A DNA stretch of 64,000 nucleotides from JAVVUJ01 sp964461765 (GCA_964461765.1 CAYWVS010000002.1:13684-77683), one strand, 5' to 3'; numbered from the stretch's first letter, positions 48,853 through 58,156 are shown. Notes: generated by a model not told the origin, from the sequence alone. Numbers and translations: made by a program.

Positions 48853-50046
48853 ATGATTAAGGAACAGTTATATAAACAACTAGTGGAACAAATTTTTCCA
48901 CAAATTCAGGAGAATGTTTATGAATTAAATCAATTTATGGCAATCAATCCTGAAATATCTCAGCAAGAATATAAGTCTTCAGAAAAAATAGTCCAGCTGC
49001 TGAAGGCCCACGGTTTTGAAGTGGAATATCCATTTTGCGGAATTCCAACAGCTTTTAAAGCTACGCTCAATAATCATTCAAAAAATAAAGCTGGGATTCT
49101 GGTTGAATATGACGCACTACCAGATGTGGGTCATGGCTGTGGACACTGTGCAAGCGGAGCCATCAGCATACTGGCTGGGTTGGCACTCTCAAAGGTTGCC
49201 CATGAAATGGATGTTCAAATTGATATAATCGGTACACCGGATGAAGAGTATGCAGGTGCAAAATCTTTTATGTCGGATCAACATGTTTTTGATGATTATG
49301 ATTTTGTGACAATGGTTCATTTAGCTAAGTCTAACTTTATCGACTGCAATTTTATTGCATTAGATGGTACTGCTTTTAAATTTAAAGGGAAAGCAGCCCA
49401 TGCGGCACAAGCTCCTCACAAGGGAGCCAACGCGTTAAATGCCGCCAGATTATTTTTTGATATGACAGATATGATGAGGCAACATGTTTTAGAAGATACT
49501 AAAATGCATGGTTATATAAAAAGTGGCGGCGTGGCATCCAATGTAGTGCCTGAGTATGCAGAGGTAGAATTTCTGACCAGAGCGCCAAAGCGAGAGTATT
49601 TAAACTATGTAACAAATTGGGTAAAAGACTGTGCCAAGGCGGCAGCCATGGCAACTAAAACAGAGGTAGAAATCATACCTCTTGGAGCTCCATTTCATGA
49701 GCTTTATATAAGTCAGTCTACCAGAAATTTGCTGTTGGACATATTTAAGGAACTAAATTTAGACATTCCCCTTCCGGATGAACAAGAATCTGTTACCGGA
49801 TCTTCTGATATTGGGAATGTAAATTATATCTGCCCTGTATTCCACCCCTTTATTGGGATTGGTGGTCAGCGTGAATTACATACAAAAGAATTTGCGGAAG
49901 CCATGACAGAACAAAATATAGAAAATGTTATCATCAATGGTGCTCTCATCATTATCAAATTATTTTTAAAGCTATATTCAGATGAAAGTATCTTAAGCAA
50001 AATTCAATTAGAGCACAAAGCTTATATAAAAATGAAGGAGAAGTAA
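48853..50046 (+). CDS. M20-family amidohydrolase (AbgB / ACY1L2-like)
   Basis: 397 residues from the ATG at 48853; a GTG three codons earlier is too close to the AAAGGA. Metal-site regions: LVEYDALPDVGHGCGHCASGA (His, Asp), TPDEEYAGAKSF (catalytic Glu) and a C-terminal HPFIGIGGQRELHTKEFAEA (His). The dimerisation segment reads FKFKGKAAHAAQAPHKGANALNA. This subgroup cleaves N-acyl or aminoacyl amide bonds, as AbgB does with aminobenzoyl-glutamate or ACY1L2 with lysyl/ornithyl dipeptides. In this operon it would release free (substituted) arginine from an acyl or peptide conjugate. That role is inferred. Confidence 0.83.
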   Translation: MIKEQLYKQLVEQIFPQIQENVYELNQFMAINPEISQQEYKSSEKIVQLLKAHGFEVEYPFCGIPTAFKATLNNHSKNKAGILVEYDALPDVGHGCGHCASGAISILAGLALSKVAHEMDVQIDIIGTPDEEYAGAKSFMSDQHVFDDYDFVTMVHLAKSNFIDCNFIALDGTAFKFKGKAAHAAQAPHKGANALNAARLFFDMTDMMRQHVLEDTKMHGYIKSGGVASNVVPEYAEVEFLTRAPKREYLNYVTNWVKDCAKAAAMATKTEVEIIPLGAPFHELYISQSTRNLLLDIFKELNLDIPLPDEQESVTGSSDIGNVNYICPVFHPFIGIGGQRELHTKEFAEAMTEQNIENVIINGALIIIKLFLKLYSDESILSKIQLEHKAYIKMKEK

Positions 50047-50047
50047 T

Positions 50048-50923
50048 ATGGACTATGGTTGCCAGTCAATGGTGAGTCAAATCGATGCTATATTAATTAA
50101 GCATCCAAAAGATGCATTTATCAGTCAAAAGAATTTAGATGATCACTATGAAGAATTTAACTACATTGGTTGTCCGGATTATAATCAAGTGTTAAAAGAA
50201 TATGAAGCATTTGAGAAAATCATCAGAGAGAATGTGAAAACCGTTCTCTATCTTCCAAAAGATGATAGAGGTGGATTGGATTCCATCTATACACACGATC
50301 CTTTAAAAATTACAAAAAAAGGTGCCATTTATTTTCCTATGGGAAAAGAATTGAGAAGTAAAGAGTATTTAGCCACTAAAGCTTTCTTGGAGTCTCAAGG
50401 GATCCCAACACTGGGAGTCATTGAGGCTCCCGGAAAGATGGAGGGCGGCGATGTGTTATGGTTGGATGAAAATACAGTTGCAATCGGCAGAGGCTACAGA
50501 ACAAATGATGAAGGTATACGCCAATTTAAAGAACTGGTAAAGGATTTGAATTTAGAAATCATTGTAGTACCTATGCCTCACGGCGAGGGCGTCCATGCTT
50601 GTCTACATTTGATGAGCATTATTAGCATGGTAGATCACAATTTGGCCGTGGTTTATTCAAAGTACATGCCGGTGTTTTTTAGAGAGTTGTTGATTCATCG
50701 TGGGATAAAGCTTTTAGAAGTAGATGACCAAGAATATGATAACTTAGGTTCAAACGTATTGACACTCGCACCTAGAAAATGTATCATTATGAAAAACAAC
50801 AATAATATAAAGCATCTTTTGTTAAGCGAGGGGGTTGAACTATTTGAATATGAAGGATCCGAAATGTCATACAAAGGAACCGGTGGCCCCACATGCCTCA
50901 CACACCCTATTAAAAGGGATTGA
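50048..50923 (+). CDS. Second DDAH/amidinotransferase-superfamily hydrolase
   Basis: 291 residues with AAGGAGAAGTAAT before the ATG. Pentein-fold motifs: IDAILIKHPKDAF, YTHDPLKITKKGAIYFPMGKELR (substrate Asp), EAPGKMEGGDVLWLDENTVAIGRGYRTN (Glu/Gly-Gly-Asp), HGEGVHACLHLMSII (catalytic His, about 188) and the C-terminal GTGGPTCLTHPI (nucleophile Cys, about 285). It is diverged from the first DDAH gene of the same operon. Candidates are arginine-deiminase-like or DDAH-like activity on another arginine derivative. The reading frame overlaps the start of the rocB-like gene. Confidence 0.78.
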   Translation: MDYGCQSMVSQIDAILIKHPKDAFISQKNLDDHYEEFNYIGCPDYNQVLKEYEAFEKIIRENVKTVLYLPKDDRGGLDSIYTHDPLKITKKGAIYFPMGKELRSKEYLATKAFLESQGIPTLGVIEAPGKMEGGDVLWLDENTVAIGRGYRTNDEGIRQFKELVKDLNLEIIVVPMPHGEGVHACLHLMSIISMVDHNLAVVYSKYMPVFFRELLIHRGIKLLEVDDQEYDNLGSNVLTLAPRKCIIMKNNNNIKHLLLSEGVELFEYEGSEMSYKGTGGPTCLTHPIKRD

Positions 50924-52571
50924 TATTGAGATTAAGGAATTGCTGTTACAATATATTAAGATAAAAAGCTATACAGGCACTATAAACGAGCATTATGCAG
51001 TAGATTTTTTAATCGGGCATCTTTCTCAATGGACCTATTTTAAAGAAAATCCAGAATACTACGGCAAGTATCCCATAAAAGACGATCTACATCAAAGAGA
51101 TGTATGCTACGCAATGGTCAAGGGACAAGGAAAAGATACCATCGTATTTCTACATCATTACGACATTGTAGACATTGAAGATTTCAGAGCTTTAAAGGAT
51201 TGCGCTTTTAGCCCTGACGAACTGGAAAGAGAGCTCAACAAAATCAAAGCTTCCCTACACCAAGAGGCTAAGGAGGATTTGGATAGCAAGGAATATCTAT
51301 TTGGTCGTGGAACAGCCGATATGAAAAGCGGTGGTGCCATTCAGCTGTGTCTATTAAAGAGATACAGTGAAATGAAAGATTTTCCCGGAAATATAGTGCT
51401 TATTGCGGTACCCGACGAGGAAAACCTATCTGCCGGTATGCGTGGAGCGGTAAAGTTGCTGGCGTCGTTACAGGAAAAGTATCAATTACGTTATAAGCTG
51501 ATGATCAATTCCGAGCCACACCAGAGAGTACAAAAAAACACAGGAATCTTATCGGAAGGAACCATCGGAAAAATGATGCCTTTTGTTTATGTAAGAGGAT
51601 TTCTTTCTCATATTGGAAAAATCTATGAAGGCCTTAATCCATTAAATATTTTAAGTGAGATCGTCAGAAGAACGGAGTTAAACGCAGACTTATCTGATTG
51701 TTACAATAATGAAATGGCGCCACCCCCCACTTGGCTTTATTTGAAGGATAGTAAAAAGCATTACGATGTGTCCATTCCATTAAGCGCATCCGGATGCTTC
51801 AGCATATTAACTTTGAGACAAACTCCTCAGGAAGTTATGGACAAAATGAGGAATATCTGTGAAGATTCCTTTATTGAAGTAATACAAAAGGCAAATGTAG
51901 GCTATGAAAAATTTGCTAAGATAAAAGGCTTAGCAAAAAAGTCTTTACCGTGGACTCCAAAAGTTCTCACTTTCGGCGAGCTTTATGAAGAGGCTGAGCG
52001 TAGCTATGGAGAAAAGTTTGTTAAGTTTTATGATAAAAATTTTGAACAGATAAAAGAAAAAGTGAATAACGGTAAAATCTCTATGATAGAAAGTAATTTT
52101 GCTCTCATTGAGACTATTTACCAATTCATCGATGATTTATCACCAAAAGTAATCATTGGACTATCACCTCCTTATTATCCAAGCGTATGCAATTTCATGA
52201 TAGAAAATAAGGATAGTAAGATAAAAGATTTGAGCCAATTTTTATGTCATAGCGCTGAATCACTGACTGGCATGCCCTATGCTACCGAATACTTTTTTAC
52301 CGGTATTTCTGATTTGAGTTATTCCAGTATGAGTGATACGAAAAAAGTGGAAGATACACTAAGCAAAACCATGCCCTTGTTTGGGAAACTATATGAGCTA
52401 CCTTTGAAAGAGTTGGAGCAAATTTCAATGCCGGGGATTAATATAGGCCCTTGGGGCAAAGACTTTCACAAGCTGACTGAACGAGTCCTTAAAAAAGACT
52501 TACTGGAAAGTACTCCTCAAATTTTACATGCCGCAGTAATGCATGTGTTAGAAAGCAATCACAATGATTAG
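50850..52571 (+). CDS. rocB: RocB-like M20/M28 arginine-utilisation hydrolase
   Basis: About 573 residues if started at the ATG at 50850, which overlaps the previous gene by 74 bases in another frame. TTG codons at 50835 and 50844 follow GAGGGGG and are alternatives, and a start at the stop-overlap (about 50919) would need a rare ATT. Similarity to RocB begins only near the overlap end (IDIEIKELLLQYIKIKSYTGT). LHHYDIVDI, LFGRGTADMKSGGAIQLCLLKRY, IVLIAVPDEENLSAGMRGA and SEPHQRV are M20-type metal motifs. RocB is part of the Bacillus arginine regulon, but its exact reaction is not settled. The N terminus is uncertain. Confidence 0.8.
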   Translation: MKDPKCHTKEPVAPHASHTLLKGIDIEIKELLLQYIKIKSYTGTINEHYAVDFLIGHLSQWTYFKENPEYYGKYPIKDDLHQRDVCYAMVKGQGKDTIVFLHHYDIVDIEDFRALKDCAFSPDELERELNKIKASLHQEAKEDLDSKEYLFGRGTADMKSGGAIQLCLLKRYSEMKDFPGNIVLIAVPDEENLSAGMRGAVKLLASLQEKYQLRYKLMINSEPHQRVQKNTGILSEGTIGKMMPFVYVRGFLSHIGKIYEGLNPLNILSEIVRRTELNADLSDCYNNEMAPPPTWLYLKDSKKHYDVSIPLSASGCFSILTLRQTPQEVMDKMRNICEDSFIEVIQKANVGYEKFAKIKGLAKKSLPWTPKVLTFGELYEEAERSYGEKFVKFYDKNFEQIKEKVNNGKISMIESNFALIETIYQFIDDLSPKVIIGLSPPYYPSVCNFMIENKDSKIKDLSQFLCHSAESLTGMPYATEYFFTGISDLSYSSMSDTKKVEDTLSKTMPLFGKLYELPLKELEQISMPGINIGPWGKDFHKLTERVLKKDLLESTPQILHAAVMHVLESNHND

Positions 52572-52618
52572 CACCTTAAAGACATAATAAAGGAGTATTT
52601 TATTAGGATAAATTTCAT

Positions 52619-52649
52619 AAAAAAATATGCTTATGATAAGCATATTTTT
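52619..52649. terminator. Bidirectional terminator / right copy of the flanking hairpin
   Basis: AAAAATATGCTTA (52621-52633), TGA loop, perfect 13-base complement (52637-52649) ending in T. It lies between the convergent rocB and GNAT genes and can end both transcripts. It matches the hairpin at 45627-45657 at 26 of 28 aligned bases. Confidence 0.85.
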
Positions 52650-52660
52650 TTATTTGATTT

Positions 52661-53140
52661 TTACACGTTGGTTTTTATTTTAAGTTTCATCACCTCAGGA
52701 AAGCAACTTACATTGTATTGAGGGCAGGTAAAACATTCAAAAAAGTTGGGTGCATCCTCTCGGGGAATGGTTTCAAATCCCTGCTTTCTAAAAAATCCCG
52801 GAGCCCTGGCCACCAAATACAGGCTATGACCGCCCAAAACCTTTACATGTTCAATAGCTAAATCCAGCAGCTCTTTTCCCAGTTTTTCCTTTCTGTATTC
52901 AGGCTCTACGGCAATGCCGTCTATGATGTATTCCCCTTGGCGCATTGCTAATACGCATCCTGCAATGAGGACATGGGGGGAGCCGCTTTCCTGTGAGGTT
53001 ACCTTGACCTCCCAAAGCTTTACTAAATCTGTAGGTACTTCGTCGTTAACACTAAATTCTAAATCGTTTTTTACGAAGAGCTTGACTAAGCTCTCATAGT
53101 CTTGGGTTTCTTGAATAATCATATGATTTTTATCTGTCAT
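52661..53140 (-). CDS. GNAT-family N-acetyltransferase
   Basis: 159 residues with AAGGAAGTAAG before the ATG. YIIDGIAVEPEYRKEKLGKELLDLAIEHV is the acetyl-CoA-binding motif A (a K-x-x replaced Q/R-x-x-G-x-G/A, here RKEKLGKE). HSLYLVARAPGFFRKQGFETI is motif B. The acceptor substrate is unknown. Several Cys residues in the C terminus (FFECFTCPQYNVSCF) are unusual for the family. The gene stands after the arginine-derivative island on the opposite strand. Confidence 0.82.
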   Translation of the reverse strand: MTDKNHMIIQETQDYESLVKLFVKNDLEFSVNDEVPTDLVKLWEVKVTSQESGSPHVLIAGCVLAMRQGEYIIDGIAVEPEYRKEKLGKELLDLAIEHVKVLGGHSLYLVARAPGFFRKQGFETIPREDAPNFFECFTCPQYNVSCFPEVMKLKIKTNV

Positions 53141-53204
53141 CTTACTTCCTTATCTATTGTTACAATCAAACAATGCATAACTTTTATTCGTTAACTTAAA
53201 GCCA

Positions 53205-54119
53205 CTACCAGGAAGAGCCCGTCATGGAATCACGTAAGGTATTGATCTTTATGCGGCTTGGTATCACTTCGATCTCCAATGGAAATTTGGCACCAAGCTC
53301 TCCGTCCACATCCGTTCCCACATCTTCATCGGACTCCAATAAAAGCTTATTGGTTCTAAAGAAGTGGACATTTTTATTTTCTTGATGGTTTCCTTGCATG
53401 ATGTTAATCAACAGAGGAGCAAACTCCAAAATAGGCATTTCTTTAAATAGGAGGACATCTAACAGACCATCGTTGATTTCTGCCTTAGGTGCTATCCTTT
53501 TAAATCCTCCCGCAGAACGTCCATTCATAACCAACATAAAGTAGATCTTTTCCTCAGCAGTATACTCCTTACTGGTAATTTTAATGGAAATGGGTCGCAA
53601 ATTTGGAATCTCCACTACACCTCTTAAATAATAGGAAATTACACCTAAAGTATTCTTGATATTTGGATCTGTTTTTTGGCTCACGTCTACTAAAAAGCCC
53701 ATTGCAGCCACATTAATAAAATACTTATCATTGACTTTTCCCACATCTGCCAAGGTATGATTGTTCTCTAATGCTATCTTTATCATGTCATCGATTTTTT
53801 CGGGGAAATCAAAATAATATGCAAAATCGTTGGCAGTTCCGGAAGGGAAAATGGATAAAGGCAAATCAATATCGTGGTTAATCATTGCATTAACTACAAT
53901 GTTAACCGTGCCGTCCCCTCCTGCCGCAATAATCTTAGAATATTCACTAACATTGATCTGTTTGAATATATCATTTAGAATCCCTTTGCGATCTGCTCTT
54001 ACAGGAACCACAATCATTCTTTTCTTTTGAAATTTCTCAACAATTGTATCTAAATTTGCTTTGAACAGTCCATTTCCTGCATTGGGATTGTAAAAAAGCA
54101 ACACTTTTTTATATTTCAT
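53205..54119 (-). CDS. Diacylglycerol kinase-family lipid kinase (YegS/BmrU type)
   Basis: 304 residues. FYNPNAGNG (9-17), AAGGDGTVNIVVNAM (about 65-79) and FPSGTANDFA are the ATP-binding motifs of the DAGK catalytic family, and the C-terminal DEDVGTDVDGELG is also conserved. It phosphorylates a lipid such as diacylglycerol or undecaprenol-type alcohol at the membrane. It overlaps folC by 11 bases, so they are cotranscribed, a common neighbour pair in Clostridia without a known functional link. Confidence 0.9.
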   Translation of the reverse strand: MKYKKVLLFYNPNAGNGLFKANLDTIVEKFQKKRMIVVPVRADRKGILNDIFKQINVSEYSKIIAAGGDGTVNIVVNAMINHDIDLPLSIFPSGTANDFAYYFDFPEKIDDMIKIALENNHTLADVGKVNDKYFINVAAMGFLVDVSQKTDPNIKNTLGVISYYLRGVVEIPNLRPISIKITSKEYTAEEKIYFMLVMNGRSAGGFKRIAPKAEINDGLLDVLLFKEMPILEFAPLLINIMQGNHQENKNVHFFRTNKLLLESDEDVGTDVDGELGAKFPLEIEVIPSRIKINTLRDSMTGSSW

Positions 54120-55410
54120 CTTTTAAAATACCTCTTATCTTACCTATTAAGTAAAGGGAACCGGCCACTAGAATTACATCAAATTGATTCTTTTGCCTTA
54201 AAGCATAGTATGCTGCCTCAATAGGATCACTGATGGGTATGGAGCGGTTTCCCCTTTTCAAAATCACATTATTAAGGCTTTCTGCACTCATTTTTCTGGG
54301 ATTATCCGGTTCTGTGACCACAAAATCTCTGGTAATTTCTTCAAAACTAGAAAGTAAAGGCTCCAATTTCTTATCCGCAAGAACACCGGTCAGCAAAAGT
54401 ATCTTACCCTTGGCAAAATGCTCCCTCATGGTTTGTGCCAAGGATTGAGCCCCTCCCTCATTATGAGCCCCATCAATAATGACATAAGGATTTTCTCTAA
54501 GGATTTCCATTCTACCCTTTTGCCTTGCATTTTTAAGTCCTGCTAAAAAAGCACCCTGCTCCACATAACAAATACCACTTTTCTGCAAAACACGAATAAT
54601 TTGAATAGCACAGAGTGCATTTTCTACTTGATGCATTCCAATCATGGATATTACAATGGCATCAAATTCTTCTCCCATAGCTTCTTTTAAATCAAAACTG
54701 TATTGATGAATGGATTTGGTTAAATTCTCCACTTTACCTAAAGGATACCCATAAAAGGGACAATTTAATCTCTCTGCCTTTTTCCTAATAATATTTCTAG
54801 CACTTTCTTCTTTAACATTGGAAACTACCGGAACTCCTTCCTTGAAAATCCCGGCCTTTTCTTCTGCTATCTTTTCCAAGGTATCCCCTAAATACTCTGT
54901 ATGGTCGTAAGATATTGAGGTAACAGCTGTGACAATAGGCTTTTTTATAATATTGGTGGAATCTCCTGTTCCCCCCAACCCTACTTCCAAAACGAGAAAG
55001 TCGATGTTCTTGCTTTTAAAGTAACAAAACCCAATAGCCGTAACCAATTCAAATTCCGTGGGAGAGTCATAACCCTGGCGAACCATCTCTTCCACCTGAC
55101 CAAAGACCATTGCCGAAAAGGTAACGAGATCCTCTTGAGAAATCTCACGCCCGTCAAATTCAATCCGCTCTGTAAAGCGTTCCAAATAAGGGGAAGTATA
55201 AAGTCCTACCTTATATCCACTTTCCTGCAAAACAGAGTAGACGTATCTGCATACGGAACCCTTTCCATTGGTACCACCCACATGAATAACCTTCATTTCA
55301 TCTTGGGGATTTCCCAATAACTCCATGAGCTTTGACATTCTTTCTAATCCCAATTTACTTCCAAATTTGTTAAACTCATGTATTTTTTCAATGGTCTCCA
55401 GATAGGTCAT
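54109..55410 (-). CDS. folC: Folylpolyglutamate synthase / dihydrofolate synthase
   Basis: 433 residues with AAAGGAAAGAAGAT before the ATG. VIHVGGTNGKGSVCRYV (42-58) is the Mur-ligase-type ATP loop. LVLEVGLGGTGDSTN, SISYDHTEYLGDTLEKIAEEKAGIFK and VIIDGAHNEGGAQSL follow in order. It adds glutamate to dihydropteroate or folates. It follows valS, a common arrangement in Firmicutes. Confidence 0.96.
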   Translation of the reverse strand: MTYLETIEKIHEFNKFGSKLGLERMSKLMELLGNPQDEMKVIHVGGTNGKGSVCRYVYSVLQESGYKVGLYTSPYLERFTERIEFDGREISQEDLVTFSAMVFGQVEEMVRQGYDSPTEFELVTAIGFCYFKSKNIDFLVLEVGLGGTGDSTNIIKKPIVTAVTSISYDHTEYLGDTLEKIAEEKAGIFKEGVPVVSNVKEESARNIIRKKAERLNCPFYGYPLGKVENLTKSIHQYSFDLKEAMGEEFDAIVISMIGMHQVENALCAIQIIRVLQKSGICYVEQGAFLAGLKNARQKGRMEILRENPYVIIDGAHNEGGAQSLAQTMREHFAKGKILLLTGVLADKKLEPLLSSFEEITRDFVVTEPDNPRKMSAESLNNVILKRGNRSIPISDPIEAAYYALRQKNQFDVILVAGSLYLIGKIRGILKDEI

Positions 55411-55436
55411 ATCTTCTTTCCTTTAACAATATATAT

Positions 55437-58148
55437 TTACAGTTTCTTTTCCACTAAAATCAATCGTTCTTTTACCTTTACCAGCATATCTTCATATTTG
55501 GCCAACTTTTCACGCTCTTCGTTGATGACCTTTTCTGGAGCCTTGCTTACAAAACCCTCATTGGATAGTTTCCCGGTTAAACGAGCAATTTCACTAGTCA
55601 AGCGCTTTTCTTCCTTTTGTAATCTATCTAATTCAGCCTTGTAATCCAACAGTTCATCCAAAGGAATGAAGATTTCTGCCCCTGCAATTACAGCAGACAT
55701 AGCCTCTTCCGGAACCTCTGTTTTATCCTCAGTGAAGCGAATTTCTGTAATATTGGCTAACTCCTTGATAAATCTCTCCCCACCCTTGATGATCTCCAAG
55801 GAACTCCCTGAGGCGAGGATGACTGCTGAGAGCTTCTTGGAGGGTGCCGCCTCGGCTTCTGCCCTAATATTTCTGATATTTCGTATGGCTTCCATAGCCA
55901 TCTCCAGCTTGGAGACCGAATCAGGGAAAGATAATCCATTACTGTAAACCGGCCAGCTATCCTTCATCAGGAAGTTTTGGGGGTTATCCTGAGAAGCTTT
56001 GCCCTTGGGTAGAAAGCTCCAAATTTCCTCGGTAATAAATGGCATAAAGGGGTGTAACAGCTTCAGCAAGTCCTTTAAGACCTTCACCAGTACGAAACGG
56101 ACTACCTTTTTATCTTCTTCATCTTCGCCGTATAATCTTCCTTTTACCAGCTCGATGTACCAATCGCAATACTCATTCCAAATAGTTTCATATACTTTTT
56201 GAGCGGCTAAGGAAAGCTCAAATTTATCCATGTAAGAGGTAATCTGCTGAACGGCATCATTGGTTTTGGAAAGAATCCATCGATCCTCTTCCTTTAAGGA
56301 ATCCCTGAAAGACTCGTTAATTAACAAGCGGTTTAGGGTTTCTCCTTCATCCTCCACCAGCATCCCTTCCTCCGGCAGATTCATAATCACAAATCTGGAA
56401 GCATTCCAAAGCTTGTTGGCAAAGTTTCGGCTAGACTCCAATTTTTCATGCTTAAACCTCATATCATTACCGGGGGTAATGCCTGAAAGCAACATAAATC
56501 GAAGTGCATCCGCTCCCATTTTATCGATGACCTCTAAAGGATCTATGCCATTGCCTAGAGATTTGCTCATCTTGCGTCCCTCTGCATCACGCACCAACCC
56601 ATGAACGTATACATATTTAAAAGGAATTTCTCCCATGGCTTCCAATGCGGAGAACACCATCCTTACTACCCAGAAAAAGATGATATCATACCCTGTTACC
56701 AATACATCCGTAGGATAGAAATACTCCAAATCCTCGGTTTTTTCAGGCCATCCTAAAGTGGAGAAAGGCCATAAACCGGAACTGAACCAAGTATCCAATA
56801 CATCCTCATCCTGATAAATATTTTTACTTCCGCACTTTGAACAGTGATCCGGTGCTTGAACGGTTACCATCAGTTCTCCGCAATCCTTGCAATAATAGGC
56901 GGGAATTCTGTGTCCCCACCAAAGCTGACGGGAAATGCACCAATCCCTGATATTCTCTAACCAATGGAGATACGTTTTTTCAAAACGATCAGGAACGTGG
57001 AGTAAATCCTTGTCCTTTGCCGCCTTAATGGCAGGTTGAGCCAAATCGTGCATTTTTACGAACCATTGATCGGAAAGCATAGGTTCAATAACCGTATCAC
57101 ATCTATAACAACCGCCGATAGGAATGACTTTTTCTTCCGTCTTAATCAAGTATCCGGCTTCCTCCAGATCCTTGACCCACGCTTTTCTGCATTCAAACCG
57201 ATCCATACCTTCATATTTTCCAGCCAAGCTATTCATGGTAGCATCTTTGTTGATGCAAGAAGGTCGTTCCATTCCATGTCTTTCCCCTACTTCAAAATCG
57301 TTGGGGTCGTGAGCCGGAGTAATTTTTACCGCTCCCGTTCCCTTTTCAGGATCGGGGTAACTGTCTGCCACCACGGGAATCAGCGTTCCTACAATTGGAA
57401 TTCTTACATTTTTACCTATTAAATCCTTATATCTTTCATCTTCGGGATGAACGGCAATGGCAGTATCCCCAAACATGGTTTCCGGTCTGGAGGTTGCTAC
57501 CACGATGCCATCCCCACCGTCTTCACCGGGATATCTAAAATACCAATATTTTCCGCTCTTATCCTCATGCTCCACCTCAGCATCGGAAAGAGAGGTTCCA
57601 CAGCTTGGACACCAATTGATGAGCCTGTTTCCTCTGTAGATGAGACCTTTTTCATAAAGCTGTACAAAAAGGGTAGTTACCGCTTTGTTGCAACCCTCGT
57701 CCATGGTAAAGCGTTCTCTCTCCCAATCGCAGGAGTTTCCCAGCTTTCTCACTTGGCGGGTAATGATGCTTCCGTATTCTTCCTTCCACTTCCAGGCTCT
57801 CTTTAAAAATTCCTCTCTGCCCAGATCTTCCTTGGTTTTTCCTTCTTCTTCTCTGATCTTATCTGCAACCTTTACCTCAGTAGCAATGCTGGCATGGTCA
57901 CTTCCCGGCAACCAAAGGGCGCAATATCCCTGCATTCTCTTCCACCTGGTGAGCACATCCTGCAAGGTCTGATCTAAAGCATGTCCCATATGAAGCTGTC
58001 CTGTAATGTTTGGGGGTGGCATAACGATGGTAAAAGGTTTTTTATTCTCGTCTTTCACTGCGCGAAAAGCACCGCTTTTCTCCCAGGTCTCATAGATACG
58101 TTCTTCAAAATCTTTAGGGTTATAGGTTTTTGCTAGATTTTTTTCCAT
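55437..58148 (-). CDS. valS: Valyl-tRNA synthetase
   Basis: 903 residues. The class I HIGH-type motif PPNITGQLHMGHAL is at 46-59 and GRKMSKSLGNG near 520-530. The editing domain (about 165-360) includes TSRPETMFGDTAIAVHPEDERY. A zinc-type Cys pair region (CKDCGELMV ... CSKCGSKN) lies near 415-440. The C-terminal coiled coil (about 840-900) is the tRNA-binding arm of ValRS. AAAAGGAGACAAAT precedes the ATG. Upstream lies a tandem copy of that sequence and a promoter. No T-box is visible. Confidence 0.97.
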   Translation of the reverse strand: MEKNLAKTYNPKDFEERIYETWEKSGAFRAVKDENKKPFTIVMPPPNITGQLHMGHALDQTLQDVLTRWKRMQGYCALWLPGSDHASIATEVKVADKIREEEGKTKEDLGREEFLKRAWKWKEEYGSIITRQVRKLGNSCDWERERFTMDEGCNKAVTTLFVQLYEKGLIYRGNRLINWCPSCGTSLSDAEVEHEDKSGKYWYFRYPGEDGGDGIVVATSRPETMFGDTAIAVHPEDERYKDLIGKNVRIPIVGTLIPVVADSYPDPEKGTGAVKITPAHDPNDFEVGERHGMERPSCINKDATMNSLAGKYEGMDRFECRKAWVKDLEEAGYLIKTEEKVIPIGGCYRCDTVIEPMLSDQWFVKMHDLAQPAIKAAKDKDLLHVPDRFEKTYLHWLENIRDWCISRQLWWGHRIPAYYCKDCGELMVTVQAPDHCSKCGSKNIYQDEDVLDTWFSSGLWPFSTLGWPEKTEDLEYFYPTDVLVTGYDIIFFWVVRMVFSALEAMGEIPFKYVYVHGLVRDAEGRKMSKSLGNGIDPLEVIDKMGADALRFMLLSGITPGNDMRFKHEKLESSRNFANKLWNASRFVIMNLPEEGMLVEDEGETLNRLLINESFRDSLKEEDRWILSKTNDAVQQITSYMDKFELSLAAQKVYETIWNEYCDWYIELVKGRLYGEDEEDKKVVRFVLVKVLKDLLKLLHPFMPFITEEIWSFLPKGKASQDNPQNFLMKDSWPVYSNGLSFPDSVSKLEMAMEAIRNIRNIRAEAEAAPSKKLSAVILASGSSLEIIKGGERFIKELANITEIRFTEDKTEVPEEAMSAVIAGAEIFIPLDELLDYKAELDRLQKEEKRLTSEIARLTGKLSNEGFVSKAPEKVINEEREKLAKYEDMLVKVKERLILVEKKL

Positions 58149-58156
58149 ATTTGTCT

